This document shows positions 1 through 10,038 of a DNA stretch of 64,000 nucleotides, piece after piece (position 1 is the first letter of the stretch; every line of letters starts with the position of its first letter). The notes below the pieces were generated by a model. It saw only the letters and a program-made list of their open reading frames with translations. It had not been told where the DNA came from and ran no database searches. The position numbers and the translations under genes are program-made. This stretch comes from Lathyrus oleraceus. Taxonomy: Eukaryota; Streptophyta; Magnoliopsida; Fabales; Fabaceae. Location of the stretch: contig NC_066581.1 in NCBI RefSeq assembly GCF_024323335.1, positions 445,619,816-445,683,815 on the forward strand. The letters are read 5' to 3'.

Positions 1-332
1 TGCAATGACATGTTTATCAATTTCAAAGGGTATTCTACCCCTTGATTCCAGTCTTACATTAGATAAAAGTGTAAGAAAACCCCTACTAGAATCAAGAAGA
101 AGATATAAACCCCTAGGAATAGATAAACATGATGCATGCAATGCTTATGATTTAATTTTTATATCAGAGGAACTTTAGAGTCTTATTTGCAAATTTTGGA
201 AATATTAAACGTTTATCACATACAGAAATATCACGTCAATTAATATTTGGAAATGTTTTTACGCCAAAGAAGTACAGTCTTGGTAACCAAATACAATACA
301 AGAGAGAAGGAAAATGAACATCCTATGGATCC
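1..332 (-). mobile_element. Ogre-type ORF1-gag spacer remnant
   Basis: Non-coding remnant. From about 90 onward it resembles the spacer between ORF1 and gag of Ogre-1 (about 33980-34310): both carry a GATGCATGCAAT-like stretch, a GAGGAACTTT block and the run just before the ORF1 stop that includes AAGTACAGTCTTGGTAACC. It therefore belongs to a second, older minus-strand Ogre-type copy, most of which lies left of the window. No reading frame is supported. Confidence 0.6.
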
Positions 333-523
333 CTAGAAGCAATCGTCCAAAGCCCTCGAGACCGGAAGATAAGTTGTACGAATCCTCTTCACCTCCCTCT
401 CATAGACTGCCTCCATATCTGCCTTCTCTTTGGTGAGTCGATCATACTTCCTCTTCCAAAACTTGGAAGACCGAGGAAGTAGAGAAGTCAATGCGTCATC
501 AGGATCATCAATAGTAAATTAAT
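333..523 (-). pseudogene. Ogre ORF1 C-terminal fragment
   Basis: On the minus strand this reads as about 60 codons ending in TAG at 333-335. It matches the C-terminus of Ogre-1 ORF1 (34310-34500) residue for residue in many places, for example SSKFWKRKYDRL and YEREVKRIR. The charged, helical character fits a coiled-coil tail. The frame is cut at about 523, where LTR sequence begins, so the upstream part of ORF1 is missing. The function of ORF1 in Ogre elements is unknown. Confidence 0.65.
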
Positions 524-530
524 CACGAAT

Positions 531-890
531 AAATAGTAAATTAATCAAGAAAATTATGAAAAATTAAACTAAATTTGGTGGGGTCAGGACATCATCATCC
601 CCCAAAAAGATTTTAAAAATAACGAAAATTGGTACATAAGTTAATTAAAATAAAACCGAGATCAAACCAAAAGTCAACTAATGAGACTAGGTTAGAAATA
701 AATCAAGAATAAATAGTAAATTAATCAAGAAAATTATGAAAAATTAAACTAAATAAGGCGAGGTCAGGATATCATCATCCCCCAAAAATATTTTTAAAAT
801 AACGAAAATTGGTACATAAATTAATTAAAACAAAACTGAGGTCAAACCAAAAGTCAATTAATAAGACTAGGTTAGAAATAAATCAAGAAT
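531..890. repeat. 180-bp tandem duplication in LTR
   Basis: Two copies with a period of exactly 180 bp (531-710 and 711-890). The second begins with the same AAATAGTAAATTAATCAAG as the first, and a third start at 891 diverges after a few bases. The copies differ by scattered substitutions. Very AT-rich. Confidence 0.85.
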
Positions 891-1366
891 AAATTGAAAA
901 TGTGAAATAAAATTCCAAGAAAAGGTCAGGTTGACCATGAGATAGTGGTCAACCTTCATCCCAAAAATCAAATGCTAACAATATTTTAAAGTCATAAAAA
1001 TAAATTCAATAAAAAAAAGTGTGTTAAAATGGACCATTTAGAATAAATAATTAAAATAAAATATTAATATTAAAAAAATACAAAATTAAAAATTATATAA
1101 AATTAAATAAAACGTTAAGAAAAGCGAAAAAGATTTTTGGGTAATTTTATGGACGAAGAAAATATTGTAAATAAGAAAAAGAAATACGAAAATGGAAGGA
1201 TTAATGGTGATGAACATGGTAAGCAAGCGTAGATATATCAAAACATGGCCATGGAAGAGATGATTACCTAATGGAAAATAGAAGTGGAATGGAATCTGAT
1301 ATGTGATGAAGCTTTTCCTCGTTGCCACGAAATTCCAATGCTCCTTTAGGGTTAGGGTTTCAGCTT

Positions 1367-1374
1367 CTTAAATA
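1367..1374 (-). promoter_or_regulatory. TATA-like box of LTR
   Basis: Minus strand TATTTAAG, followed within about 10 bases by GAAACCCTAACCC. A TATA box followed by AAACCCTAA also occurs in the other LTRs here (16192, 55779). Position and context suggest the LTR promoter; not tested. Confidence 0.45.
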
Positions 1375-2721
1375 GGGTGGATTAGGCGTTCTCATGGGCT
1401 TGTTATTTTGGGACAAACTTAAGTGAATGGATGTCCAATGCATGGCCAAAAGAGGTAAAAAACGTGACTGGTTTGTGCAGCATGCTTAGAAAATCTGATT
1501 GGGCCAGCCAGACCCAAAATCTACCTAGAAAATCAAGTCATGGTGCCCACTTTAAATGAATGTATCTCTCAAACCATGGATCCAAATGAGATGATGCCAA
1601 AAGGATGTGAAAGAGGACATGGCAAGGTAAAATTGTTGTGAAGAAAGTATTTTCAAATAATGCCTTAAAGTGCAAGAAAACTGGCCAAGAAGTCTTGACA
1701 AATTTTGAAGATTTTGGACTTAGAAATTTTTCTAAGTGTCCTAAAAAAATGTCTCACTTTGATTAAGCATAACTTTCTCAATTCTAATCCAAATGGAGCA
1801 AACTTTATATCTCTAGAAAGCTTGGAACAAGAGGAACAACTTTCATGTTGTAGAAATTTTCCAATGGAGCTTTTATCTTGATGCAAAATGGGCTTAAAGT
1901 GAGTGGAACGATCAAGAAAACTTGCCCTAGATGGAAAGTCAACCATTTCCAAATTAAGTAACTTTTCAAATTCCTGATTAAATGATGAATCCATGATCCA
2001 ACCTTGATCAAATTTCACATGTAAGATCCCATAGGCATGGATTTTGAGATTCCACTCTCAAAATGTCAGGAGTTGACTTTTCTGGCCCCACAATTGACTT
2101 TTCCCAAACTATTTGATTCCCGATTCCATTGATCAATTGAAATACTTCTAGCTCAAATAAAGAGCTGATTTTTTGTATGTCGACCCTTGTGGACATATGG
2201 AGGGCCATGGACAAGAGTTTCACCCAAAGAATCAGAAATAAACGAATTTTATACCAAACCCTAGTTTTAGGGCAAAATGATCAGGAACTGATTACACTGA
2301 TTACCAATGGATCTTTCTGAGATAATTGTGAGTCTTCCTAGGCCAAGATGCCTCTCCAATCATGACATGGATGAGCTCCTCTACTTCTAACCAAACATTG
2401 CCTGTTGCAGGTAGCCATGAAACCCTAATTTCTTGATTAAATCCAGATGAGCACTCTGATAGCTCTGAATCTTTCACTGATGAACTGAGTACCACAATAA
2501 GATACCTGGAGCCCCATGAGACTTGTATATTTAGAAAATGAAGTCCAATTCTCAATCTTGCTTTGTGTGGGCTCCTTCTGTTAAGGAGTGATCGATCAAA
2601 ACATGATATCTATGTCACTAATGCAGTATGCAATGAGTATGACCTAATATGATGCTAATGAAGTGTAAAACATAATCCCATGCTTCCAGGAAAAATGTAG
2701 GGTAAATTTTGGGGTATTACA

Positions 2722-4254
2722 CGGGGGAATATGAATCTTATCCGCATAAATCTGACACTTGTGGAATTTCTTCACATACTTGCAACAGTCAGACTCCATT
2801 GTCAGCCAATAGTAGCCTGCTCTCAACATCTTCTTTGCCATGGCATGTCCGTTGGAATGAGTACCAAATGAACCCTCATGGACTTCAGTCATTAACGGGT
2901 CTGCTTCGTGTCTATCCATGCATCTAAGCAAAACCATGTCAAAATTCCTCTTATAAAGCACATCGCCATTAAGGTAGAAACTGCCAGATAATCTCCTCAA
3001 AGTCTTCTTATCTTTAACAGATGCCCCAGGTGGGTAGATCTGTCTTTGGAGAAAGCACTTGATATCATAATACCATGGCTTATCATCTTTCAGTTCTTCA
3101 ACTGCGAATACATGAGCTGGTCTATCCAAGCGCATCACAGTGATATTGGGGACTTCATTCCAATATTTTACCACAACCATTGAAGCAAGCGCATCTGCCA
3201 TCCGATTCTCATCTCGAGGAATATGATGGAAGTCAACCTCAGTAAAGAACGTTGAAATCCTCCTCACATAATCTTTATATGGGATGAGGCCAGGTTGATT
3301 CGTCTCCCATTCACCCTTAATCTGATTGACAACAAGGGTCGAATCACCATAAACATCCAGATGCTTGATCCTAAGATCAATACATTCTTCTAAACCCATA
3401 AGACAAGCCTCATACTCTACCATATTATTCATGCATTTGAAAGTTAGCCTTGCTATAAAAGGAAAATATGTGCCCTGAGGAGTAATAATCACTACCCCAA
3501 TACCATTTCCATACTGATTAACAGCGCCATCGAACACCATACTCCAACGAGAACAAGGCTCTGGCCCTTCATCGAGCGTAGGCTCATCGCAATCTTTCAT
3601 CTTCAAATACAAAATCTCCTCATCTGGGAAGTCGTACTGAACAGACTGATAATCCTCAATTGGTTGATGTGCCAAGTGGTCAGCCAAGATACTACCTTTA
3701 ATAGCTTTTTGAGCTCGATACTCAATATCATACTCAGACAACAACCTCTGCCAACGGGCAATTCTCCCCGTTAGAGCAGGCTTCTCAAAGATATACTTGA
3801 TTGGATCCATTTTGGATATCAACCAAGTGGTCTGATTCAACATATACTGGCGTAAGCGCTTAGCAGCCCAAGCCAAAGCACAACATGTCTTCTCAAGTAT
3901 TGAGTATCGAGACTCACAATCAGTGAACTTCTTACTCAGATAGTATATGGCATACTCTTTCTTCCCTGATTCATCTTGCTGACCCAATACACAACCCATA
4001 AAGTCTTCAAGAACGGTCAAGTACATAATCAAGGGTCTCCCTTCAACAGGCGGAGATAGAATTGGAGGCTCGGACAGATACTCTTTGATATTGTCGAAGG
4101 CTTTTTGGCAATCCTCGATCCAATCATGACGCTGATCTTTCCGGAGGAGCTTGAATATTGGCGCACATGTGGCAGTCATGTGGGATATAAATCTGGAAAT
4201 ATAATTCAAGCGGCCAAGAAAACCTCGGACTTGCTTCTCAATTTTGGGCGCTGG
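2722..4254 (-). pseudogene. pol: Ogre-1 pol fragment: RNase H, archaeal RNase H, integrase zinc finger
   Basis: The downstream part of Ogre-1 pol, open with no stop for about 510 codons. In order from 4254 down: RT thumb and connection (FLGRLNYISRF); a Ty3-type RNase H in which the usual first catalytic Asp is absent (MYLTVLEDFMG); a second, archaeal-type RNase H with likely catalytic residues visible (VFDGAVNQYGNGIG, YEACLMGLEE, VYGDSTLVVNQ, ENRMADALA); then the HHCC zinc finger of integrase (HEGSFGTHSNGHA to KKFHKCQIYADK). Two RNase H domains mark the Tat lineage. The protein is cut at both ends: Tat-1 inserted at 4255, and the LTR ending at 2721 removed the integrase core. The RT part resumes at 19449. 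Confidence 0.9.
4250..4254. repeat. Left target-site duplication of Tat-1
   Basis: GCTGG directly before the Tat-1 5' LTR; GCTAG at 19444-19448 follows the 3' LTR. They match at 4 of 5 bases, the difference being a transition. Confidence 0.7.
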
Positions 4255-4550
4255 TGTAATACCCCAAAATTTACCCTTCATTTTTCCTGGAAGCATGGGA
4301 TTATGTTTTACCCCTCATTCATGCATTCATTTTTAGATCATTTAACATTTCAGATTGCATTTCGTCATGTCAATCAGAATTAGCTCCAAGAAGCTTGAAT
4401 ATCATCCAAGACACTTTGTGGGTTCTATCTGGGTGATCAGTCAACACAAGGGATTGACTTGAGTTACTTCCAACATGTTCAAATGGGGTCTATGCATCAT
4501 TCAAAACGCAAATCTTGAAGGAGCAAAAGCCTATTCCTGAGCTGTCATGC

Positions 4551-4612
4551 TCGCTAGGCGAGCAGCGCGGTTCGCCTAGCGAATCTGAACTGTCAAGCTC
4601 GCTAGGCGAGCA
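4551..4612. repeat. Cluster of GCTCGCTAGGCGAGC palindromes
   Basis: Inverted repeats of GCTCGC and GCGAGC around TAG, plus the related TTCGCCTAGCGAA. The same cluster is at 16027-16091 in the 3' LTR, and further derivatives (CGCTAGCATCTCGCTAGGCG type) at about 16635-16700. They can form short hairpins in DNA or RNA. Confidence 0.8.
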
Positions 4613-4861
4613 AGGTCTTTGAATGTGCTAGACTGAGAGATCTCCAGGTTTCTTATTTCTTTAGTTGCTGTTACTTCGGATCTTTATCTGTGTGGTAGGT
4701 CTCTTGATCCCTTTTACATCTTTCCCGTATTTTACCGCTTTCTTAGCTGGAAGACCTCAATAGGAGGCAATGTTTGTGTGTGTTTACTTTTGTGCCCAAA
4801 GACCTCCAAGAAGAGGCACCAGTGCTAAAGACCTCCATGAAAAGGCAATTGACGGATAAAA

Positions 4862-4880
4862 GGGATTAGTAGTCAATCCC
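4862..4880 (+). promoter_or_regulatory. Conserved LTR hairpin GGGATT/AATCCC
   Basis: A 6-bp perfect stem with a 7-base loop inside a block conserved across LTR families here. Copies occur at 18334-18352 (3' LTR) and 57895-57913 (Ogre-2 LTR). Role unknown; R/U5 RNA structure is one possibility. Confidence 0.55.
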
Positions 4881-5975
4881 CCGTTATTCAGTGTGTCGTT
4901 CTGTATGCTCGCACTACGTGTCGATGCTTCAGAACAAAAGCCCAAGATCTTTTGTCCGGTCAGGTAGTGGAGAGGGTTCCACCTTTCTGAATCCCCACTT
5001 TTTGTCATGAGCTCACCCTGTCCAGGGTTAAGAGCTATGAGGTCTTATCCTCATTACCCTTTTGATCTGCTCATCCTGAAGTTCAGTGTCAGTGGTTAAG
5101 ATCCCATTTGATTACCTTTCCATAGCTTGTTTGTCGAGGTTGATATGACCCCTCTTGACAAAAGCCCTACCCATGTATGTTTGAGCCCCCTTGTTGGCGG
5201 GTTTAGTTTATGCATGTTTGTTTTGTATGGTGTGATCGTCTCCCCATAAGGTTGCTAGGCTTCGTATAGTCTCTCGTTTGCATGTCAATTAAGGTAACAC
5301 GGTTCCTTCGTCTAGGACTTCCTTTTTTGCATGAGCATTCCTAAAACACAAACAAACTCATTGATTTTTCTTCTCCTAAGAACACGTTAACTCCTTCTAC
5401 TATAGGTGAGTAAGTCTCCAAAGGTCGAGCATCTGGTAGATTGCGTAGTAACGTCGTTCATCTAAAAACCTAAAACACAAACAAATAGGTCAGCCGAACT
5501 ACGGCTTGCTCTGATTCTCATTCCAGATGAGATACGTAGGCATAAGACGCGATGTCTTAGCGAGCACACTCCTCTTTAACCCATAGGTAGCCGAGCTACG
5601 AAGACTCTAATTCTCATATTCAGATGAGATACATATGCTGTGGATGCGACATCCGTGCGAGTCATTTTCTTTTGACCCCTCTTTTAGTAAATAGTACATT
5701 AGATAAACCCACAACCTTTAGACAAGAACAACAAGAGTGGATTCTGTAGAGTACTACGGATGCGTAGGGGTGCTAATACCTTCCCTTCGCATAATCGACT
5801 CCCGAACCCAAGATTTGGTTGCGAGACTTTGTCTTTTCCTTTCCTTTTTCCAGGTTTACTTCGAGCATTTCCTTTCCCTCCTTTGGGATAAATGACGCAC
5901 GGTGGCGACTCTTCTGTCATTGCTTTTTTCGCCGGTTGTTTTTTTTTTGCATTCTTTTTTTCAGGTTGCGACAGC

Positions 5976-5993
5976 TGGCGACTCCGCTGGGGA
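5976..5993 (+). promoter_or_regulatory. Tat-1 primer-binding site (tRNA-Arg type)
   Basis: TGGCGACTCCGCTGGGGA two bases after the LTR end. It resembles the arginine-tRNA primer site of Ogre/Tat elements and differs at one base from the Ogre-2 site (59545-59562). Confidence 0.85.
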
Positions 5994-6534
5994 ACCGATT
6001 TCCCTATGCGAGTCCCTCCTAGCTTTTGTAGGTTTCTTGTTTGTTGGGTGTTTATTCTTTTGTACAGTTATTTGTTTTTCAGCATTTACCTGCTTTACCT
6101 TATTGCATTATGTACATATGATGTATCTGTTGTTGGGTTGTTTGTTTGTTGGGGTGGGATGTTCATGAGAGATAAGCCCACTACCCAGGCTTGAGCGTAC
6201 ACACAGGTTTTAGAGTGGATAGTCATGAGGCTTGCATGGCATGTTGCTACGTTAAGTCATTCATGAGACCCACATCCAGACGAGGTTTCTTTGGATATAT
6301 TATGTCCTATGGGTGTTCCATAACGACAAATGTTCCTTTAGAAATCGTCGACTCTGGTGACCATTTCCCGAGAACTCAGTCGAGGCCTCTCCTCTGAGAC
6401 GCGTTTATGGTAGCTCTGGTGGGCGCATTCTCGCTGCTCAATCCGAGGACCCCATGGCTGGGAACTTGCTTTAGGATATTCTGTTGAGGGGAGTCAATGG
6501 AAGTATTTTATCCCATAATAATGTCAAGCCTTAA
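5994..6534 (+). other. Tat-1 leader (5' UTR)
   Basis: About 540 bp between the PBS and recognisable gag. Short frames exist but have no protein similarity I recognise, and there is no ORF1. The true gag start is unclear because the first recognisable gag codons are not preceded by a good in-frame ATG. Confidence 0.6.
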
Positions 6535-8454
6535 GTGGTAAACGTATTATTCTCGACTGAAGGGCTGAAGTGGTTACCGGGGCCTACCCCGATCCCACAG
6601 GTCAACTCCGGTCGACAACCCGTCCATGATGATCAGGACGACCAGTTCACCCAGATGCAGCAAGACTTTGGCATGGGCCATGGCATGGACCCCATGTTTA
6701 GAAGGTTAGAGGAGAGGCTGAAGGCAGTGGAAGGACATAATGCTCTGGGAGTAGATGTTGCTGATTTGGGGCTGGTCCCAGGCGTGAGGGTGCCACCGAA
6801 ATTCAAGGTCCCGATATTAGACAAATACAATGGAAACTCTTGCCCGAAAACTCGTGTACAAGCTTACTTCCGCAAGATGGTCGCGTATTCTGATGATGAG
6901 AAGCTTCTCATGTACTTCTTCCAAGACAGCCTAGCTAGGGCATCCCTGGAATGGTATATGAGGCTGGACAAAGCCCACATCCGTTGCTGGAGGGATTTGG
7001 CTGAGGCTTTCGTGAAGTAGTATCAGTATAATGCAGACATGGCTCCAGACAAAACTCAACTTCAGAATCTGTCTCTTAAAAGCAATGAGTGCTTCAGGGA
7101 ATACGCTCAACGCTGGAGGGAGACAGCTTCCCGTGTTCAACCTCCTATGTTAGAGAAGGAAATGGCTAACATGTTTATGAACACTCTGCCCAGACCTTAC
7201 TTGGAGCGCCTGGTGGGTTGCAATGCCTCCAACTTTGCTGATGTAGTCTCAACCGGTGAAAGGGTGGAGAACTATTTGAAGACATGCAAGATCCAGAGTG
7301 GAGGTGGATCTTCATCACGGATGAAGAAGCCGTTCATTCAGGGACAAAAGAGGAGAGAAGGGGATGCAAATGCCATATCTTCTTATCAAAATAGGGGTAA
7401 CTGGAGGAATAACTTTCAGAACTATCATCAACAACCGTATGTTGCGGTTGTGACCATTCCGACTGCAGCACCACTACAACAACAACAACCACAACGTCAA
7501 CAAACTCAGTACCAACAACAACAACCGGGTAACAGACCCGCCTATCAACAGAGGAAAAGGATGATGGACCGGCATTTCGACACTCTTCCAATGTCGTACC
7601 CTCAGTTGCTTTCTAGTCTTCAACAACTATAACTTGTGCAGTTACACATTCTGGCTCCTCCCGTTGGTAGGCTTCCGGTGGGTTACGATGCCAACGCTAG
7701 GTGCAGCTTCCACTCTGGGGCACCTGGCCATAATATTGAGAACTGCAAAGCTTTTAAGCATGTAGTTCAGGACCTCATAGATTCAAAGGCCATCGACCTT
7801 GAACCAGCTCCTAATGTCGTTAACAATCCCATGCCACAGCATGGTAATGCGAATGTTAATATGATGGAAGGGGAAGCCAGATCCGTCAAAGATGTGTTGA
7901 AGCTGAAGACTCCGTTGTTGGATGTCAAGGGCTACTTGTTGAAGGCCGATGTTTTCCCTGGTTGTGGGAAGGGTTGTGTGGATTGTGCTACTAAGAGTGG
8001 AGGTTGTTTGAAGCTGCAACAGGGTATCCAGGTCTTGCTCGACGAAGGTACCCTCCAGGTTGAAGATTTGTTTGTCCAAGAGTCTGTGGAAGGGGTTGAG
8101 GAAGAGGTGTTTGAAGATGCTACTGATGAATTCGCAGATGTTGTTCCTACTGATTCTATAATCCATGATGATGTACTTAATTCTTCCAATGTTGTTGCTG
8201 TTATCCCAAACAATGTGTTTGAGTCTGATGTAATTGAACTCGATTCCGATGTTTTGGATGTTTATGTTTCAATGAATGAGATTTCAGAGTATGACTATGA
8301 TGTTGATACTATCACCATTTTCTACCCAACTAATCAGATCAATGTACCAGAAGCGCAACCCCTGGTCCTTTACCTTTCACCAACGAAAGGGCCATTCCTT
8401 GGCATTATGGGGGGAGTGTATACACGCACGATCATGGGGTGGAACGGCCACTGA
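6535..8454 (+). pseudogene. gag: Tat-1 gag, broken
   Basis: Gag packages element RNA. From about 6800 the product follows Tat gag: a capsid-like retrotransposon gag region (KFKVPILDKYNG to LEWYMRLDKA to EYAQRWRETASRV, ~6800-7250), a CAA-rich glutamine tract (7470-7530), then a zinc-knuckle-like CSFHSGAPGHNIENC (7702-7746). In-frame TAG at 7018-7020 replaces a glutamine that Ogre-1 gag retains (FVKQYKYN); TAA at 7630-7632 is a second stop. A run of six G at about 8408 marks a frameshift, after which the frame continues from 8439. The N-terminus looks truncated: the frame at 6535 starts on GTG. Inactive. Confidence 0.88.
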
Positions 8455-9785
8455 AGGTAGAAGAGGGTCGGAAGTCTGAACTTGAAGTTGAAGGTCCTGC
8501 AGTGGACAATGTTGGTGGAATCGGGCGATTCACCAGGAGTGGTAGACTGTTTTCACCACCCGTTACCCAAACTGATGGTACTGATGCTGCGGCGAAAGCC
8601 AAAGGCAAACAAGACGTGAATGAGGGTGCCTCTGCACCCCAGGCTGGTTCTGAGCCCACTTTTGCGAAGAATGTGGACGAGCTTTTGAGAATTATAAAGA
8701 GAAGTGACTACAAGGTAGTCGATTAGTTGATTCAGACTCCATCCAAGATATCTATTCTTTCACTCCTGCTGTGTTCAGAGGCACACAGGGAGGCACTTTT
8801 GAAAGTCCTAAATACTGCGTATGTGCCTCAGGAGATCTCAGTGAACCAACTGGAAGGAATCGTTGCAAATGTTCATGCAGGCAACAGGTTAGGTTTTACT
8901 TATTCTGACTTAACACCAGCTGGACGCAACCATAACAAGGCTTTGCATATCTCGATGGAATGCAAAGACACCGTGTTATCTCATGTACTGGTGGATACAG
9001 GTTCCTCTCTCAAGGTGCTACCCAAGAGAGCCCTGTCAAGGTTAGAAGTAGAGGGTTTGGTCCTGAAGCCTTCAGATCTTATTGTGAGAGCCTTTGATGG
9101 TTCTAAGAGGTCGGTGTTCGGAGAGGTAGAATTGCCAGTTCAAATTGGATCACAAACCTTCAACACCGTCTTCTATGTGATGGATATCAGTCCTTCCTAT
9201 AGCTTCCTGCTGGGTCATCCTTGGATCCACGATGCTGGGGAAGTCTCTTCAACTTTACATCAGAAGATTAAATTCCCAGTCAATGGGCGAATTATTACCG
9301 TCTGCGGTGAGGAGGACATTCTGGTCAGTAACCTGTCTACATTCAAGTATGTAGAGGTAAAAGGTGAAATTCATGAGACCCTATGTCAGGCCTTTGAGGC
9401 AGTTCAGATCAAGGACGCAGCTCCGGTGGAAGAGGTTAAAGCGGGTGCCTCTATCTCGTCCTTCAAGCAGGCACAGGCCTTGGTAGATTCGGGTGTTGCC
9501 CCCGGTTGGGGACGTCTGTTGATGTTACCAATGAAAGAAGACAAGTTCGGGATTGGGTATCAGCCAGCTCTGACTTCTACAACTTCAACACTTCAGACTC
9601 GTCAGGGCCCAATTACTTTCTCCAGTGCTGGCGTCATCCAATATGGCTAGGTCTCTGCGGTCAACGATGAAAATGTGGATAGTGATTGCGACATCGATAA
9701 CTGGGTGCGTCCAAGGGTCCCAGGTGAAGTTCTCCGCAACTGGTCTTCTGAAGAGATTATCCAAGTCAGTCTTCTTGAAGAGTAA
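8439..9785 (+). pseudogene. Tat-1 gag-pro linker and aspartic protease
   Basis: Follows gag after the frameshift and contains the retroviral-type aspartic protease with an intact active-site motif LVDTGSSLKVLPK at about 8987-9025 and the conserved LLGHPWIHDAGEVSSTLHQK near 9206-9265. TAG at 8724-8726 replaces the glutamine of VVDQLLQTP seen in both other copies. TAG at 9648-9650 is a further stop, after which an acidic tail continues to the TAA at 9783-9785. That TAA overlaps the predicted splice donor (GTAAT at 9782). The protease cleaves the Gag-Pol polyprotein. Confidence 0.85.
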
Positions 9786-10038
9786 TTTTCTTTGTTTATT
9801 CATGCATATCCAAGTCTTACGTTCCGCCCAGGGTGTAATGACTCATTGTAGGGCTCATCTATGCGAATACCTGCATTTTTATCATAAATAAAGGATGTCT
9901 TTTTGCATTCAAATATTTTGTTCACTGTCTTTCTATTTTTGCAGTTCTTTTTTATAAAAAAAATATACATTTTGGCAATGTTTTGTTTAGCTTTCATTCC
10001 TTGTTCACACTCATAAGCACATACCATCACTCATGCAG
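9782..10038 (+). other. Putative pro-RT intron of Tat-1
   Basis: Starts GTAATT, with the protease stop codon TAA inside the donor, and ends TCATGCAG. Removing these 257 bp joins GA to A and continues in the frame of the RT ORF (CTSPDPIDNG). Ogre elements are known to have an intron between pro and RT. Equivalent introns occur at 20473-20743 and 52678-52932. Splicing is predicted, not shown. Confidence 0.65.

Larger units (their letters stand above)
524..2721 (-). mobile_element. LTR fragment of a Tat-type element
   Basis: Read on the minus strand, this starts at 2721 with TGTAATACCCCAAAATTTAC, and its first ~50 bases nearly match the start of the Tat-1 LTR at 4255; the remainder diverges, so it is a related family. 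It abuts the integrase start of Ogre-1 at 2722, so the insertion cut that pol gene. At about 523 it joins an ORF1 fragment directly, with no primer-binding site between, which implies a deletion or recombination. It contains a TATA-like box at 1367-1374 and a 180-bp duplication. No gene is seen in it. Confidence 0.7.
4255..5973 (+). mobile_element. Tat-1 5' LTR, internally deleted
   Basis: Starts TGTAATACCCC and ends GGTTGCGACA, matching the ends of the 3' LTR. It is 1719 bp against about 2611 bp for the 3' LTR without its solo-LTR insert. The missing ~890 bp lie between about 4617 and 4622; a short TTCTT/TCTTT microhomology is visible at the junction. The deleted interval corresponds to the part of the 3' LTR that holds its TATA-like box (16192) and the AAACCCTAA start region, so this LTR probably lacks its promoter. 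It keeps the GCTCGCTAGGCGAGC-type palindromes and the GGGATT/AATCCC hairpin. Confidence 0.88.

Noticed and set aside
2644..4296. One 550-codon open frame taken as a single gene
   Set aside because: Both ends run into LTR sequence (2644-2721 and 4255-4296); only 2722-4254 is pol.
7334..7591. Minus-strand frame with a long valine run
   Set aside because: Antisense of the CAA-rich gag tract; no independent support.
9944..9946. Alternative acceptor TTTTTGCAG at about 9938-9946
   Set aside because: Good pyrimidine tract, but the acceptor shared by all three copies is the downstream ATGCAG, which alone keeps the RT frame; left open as a minor site.
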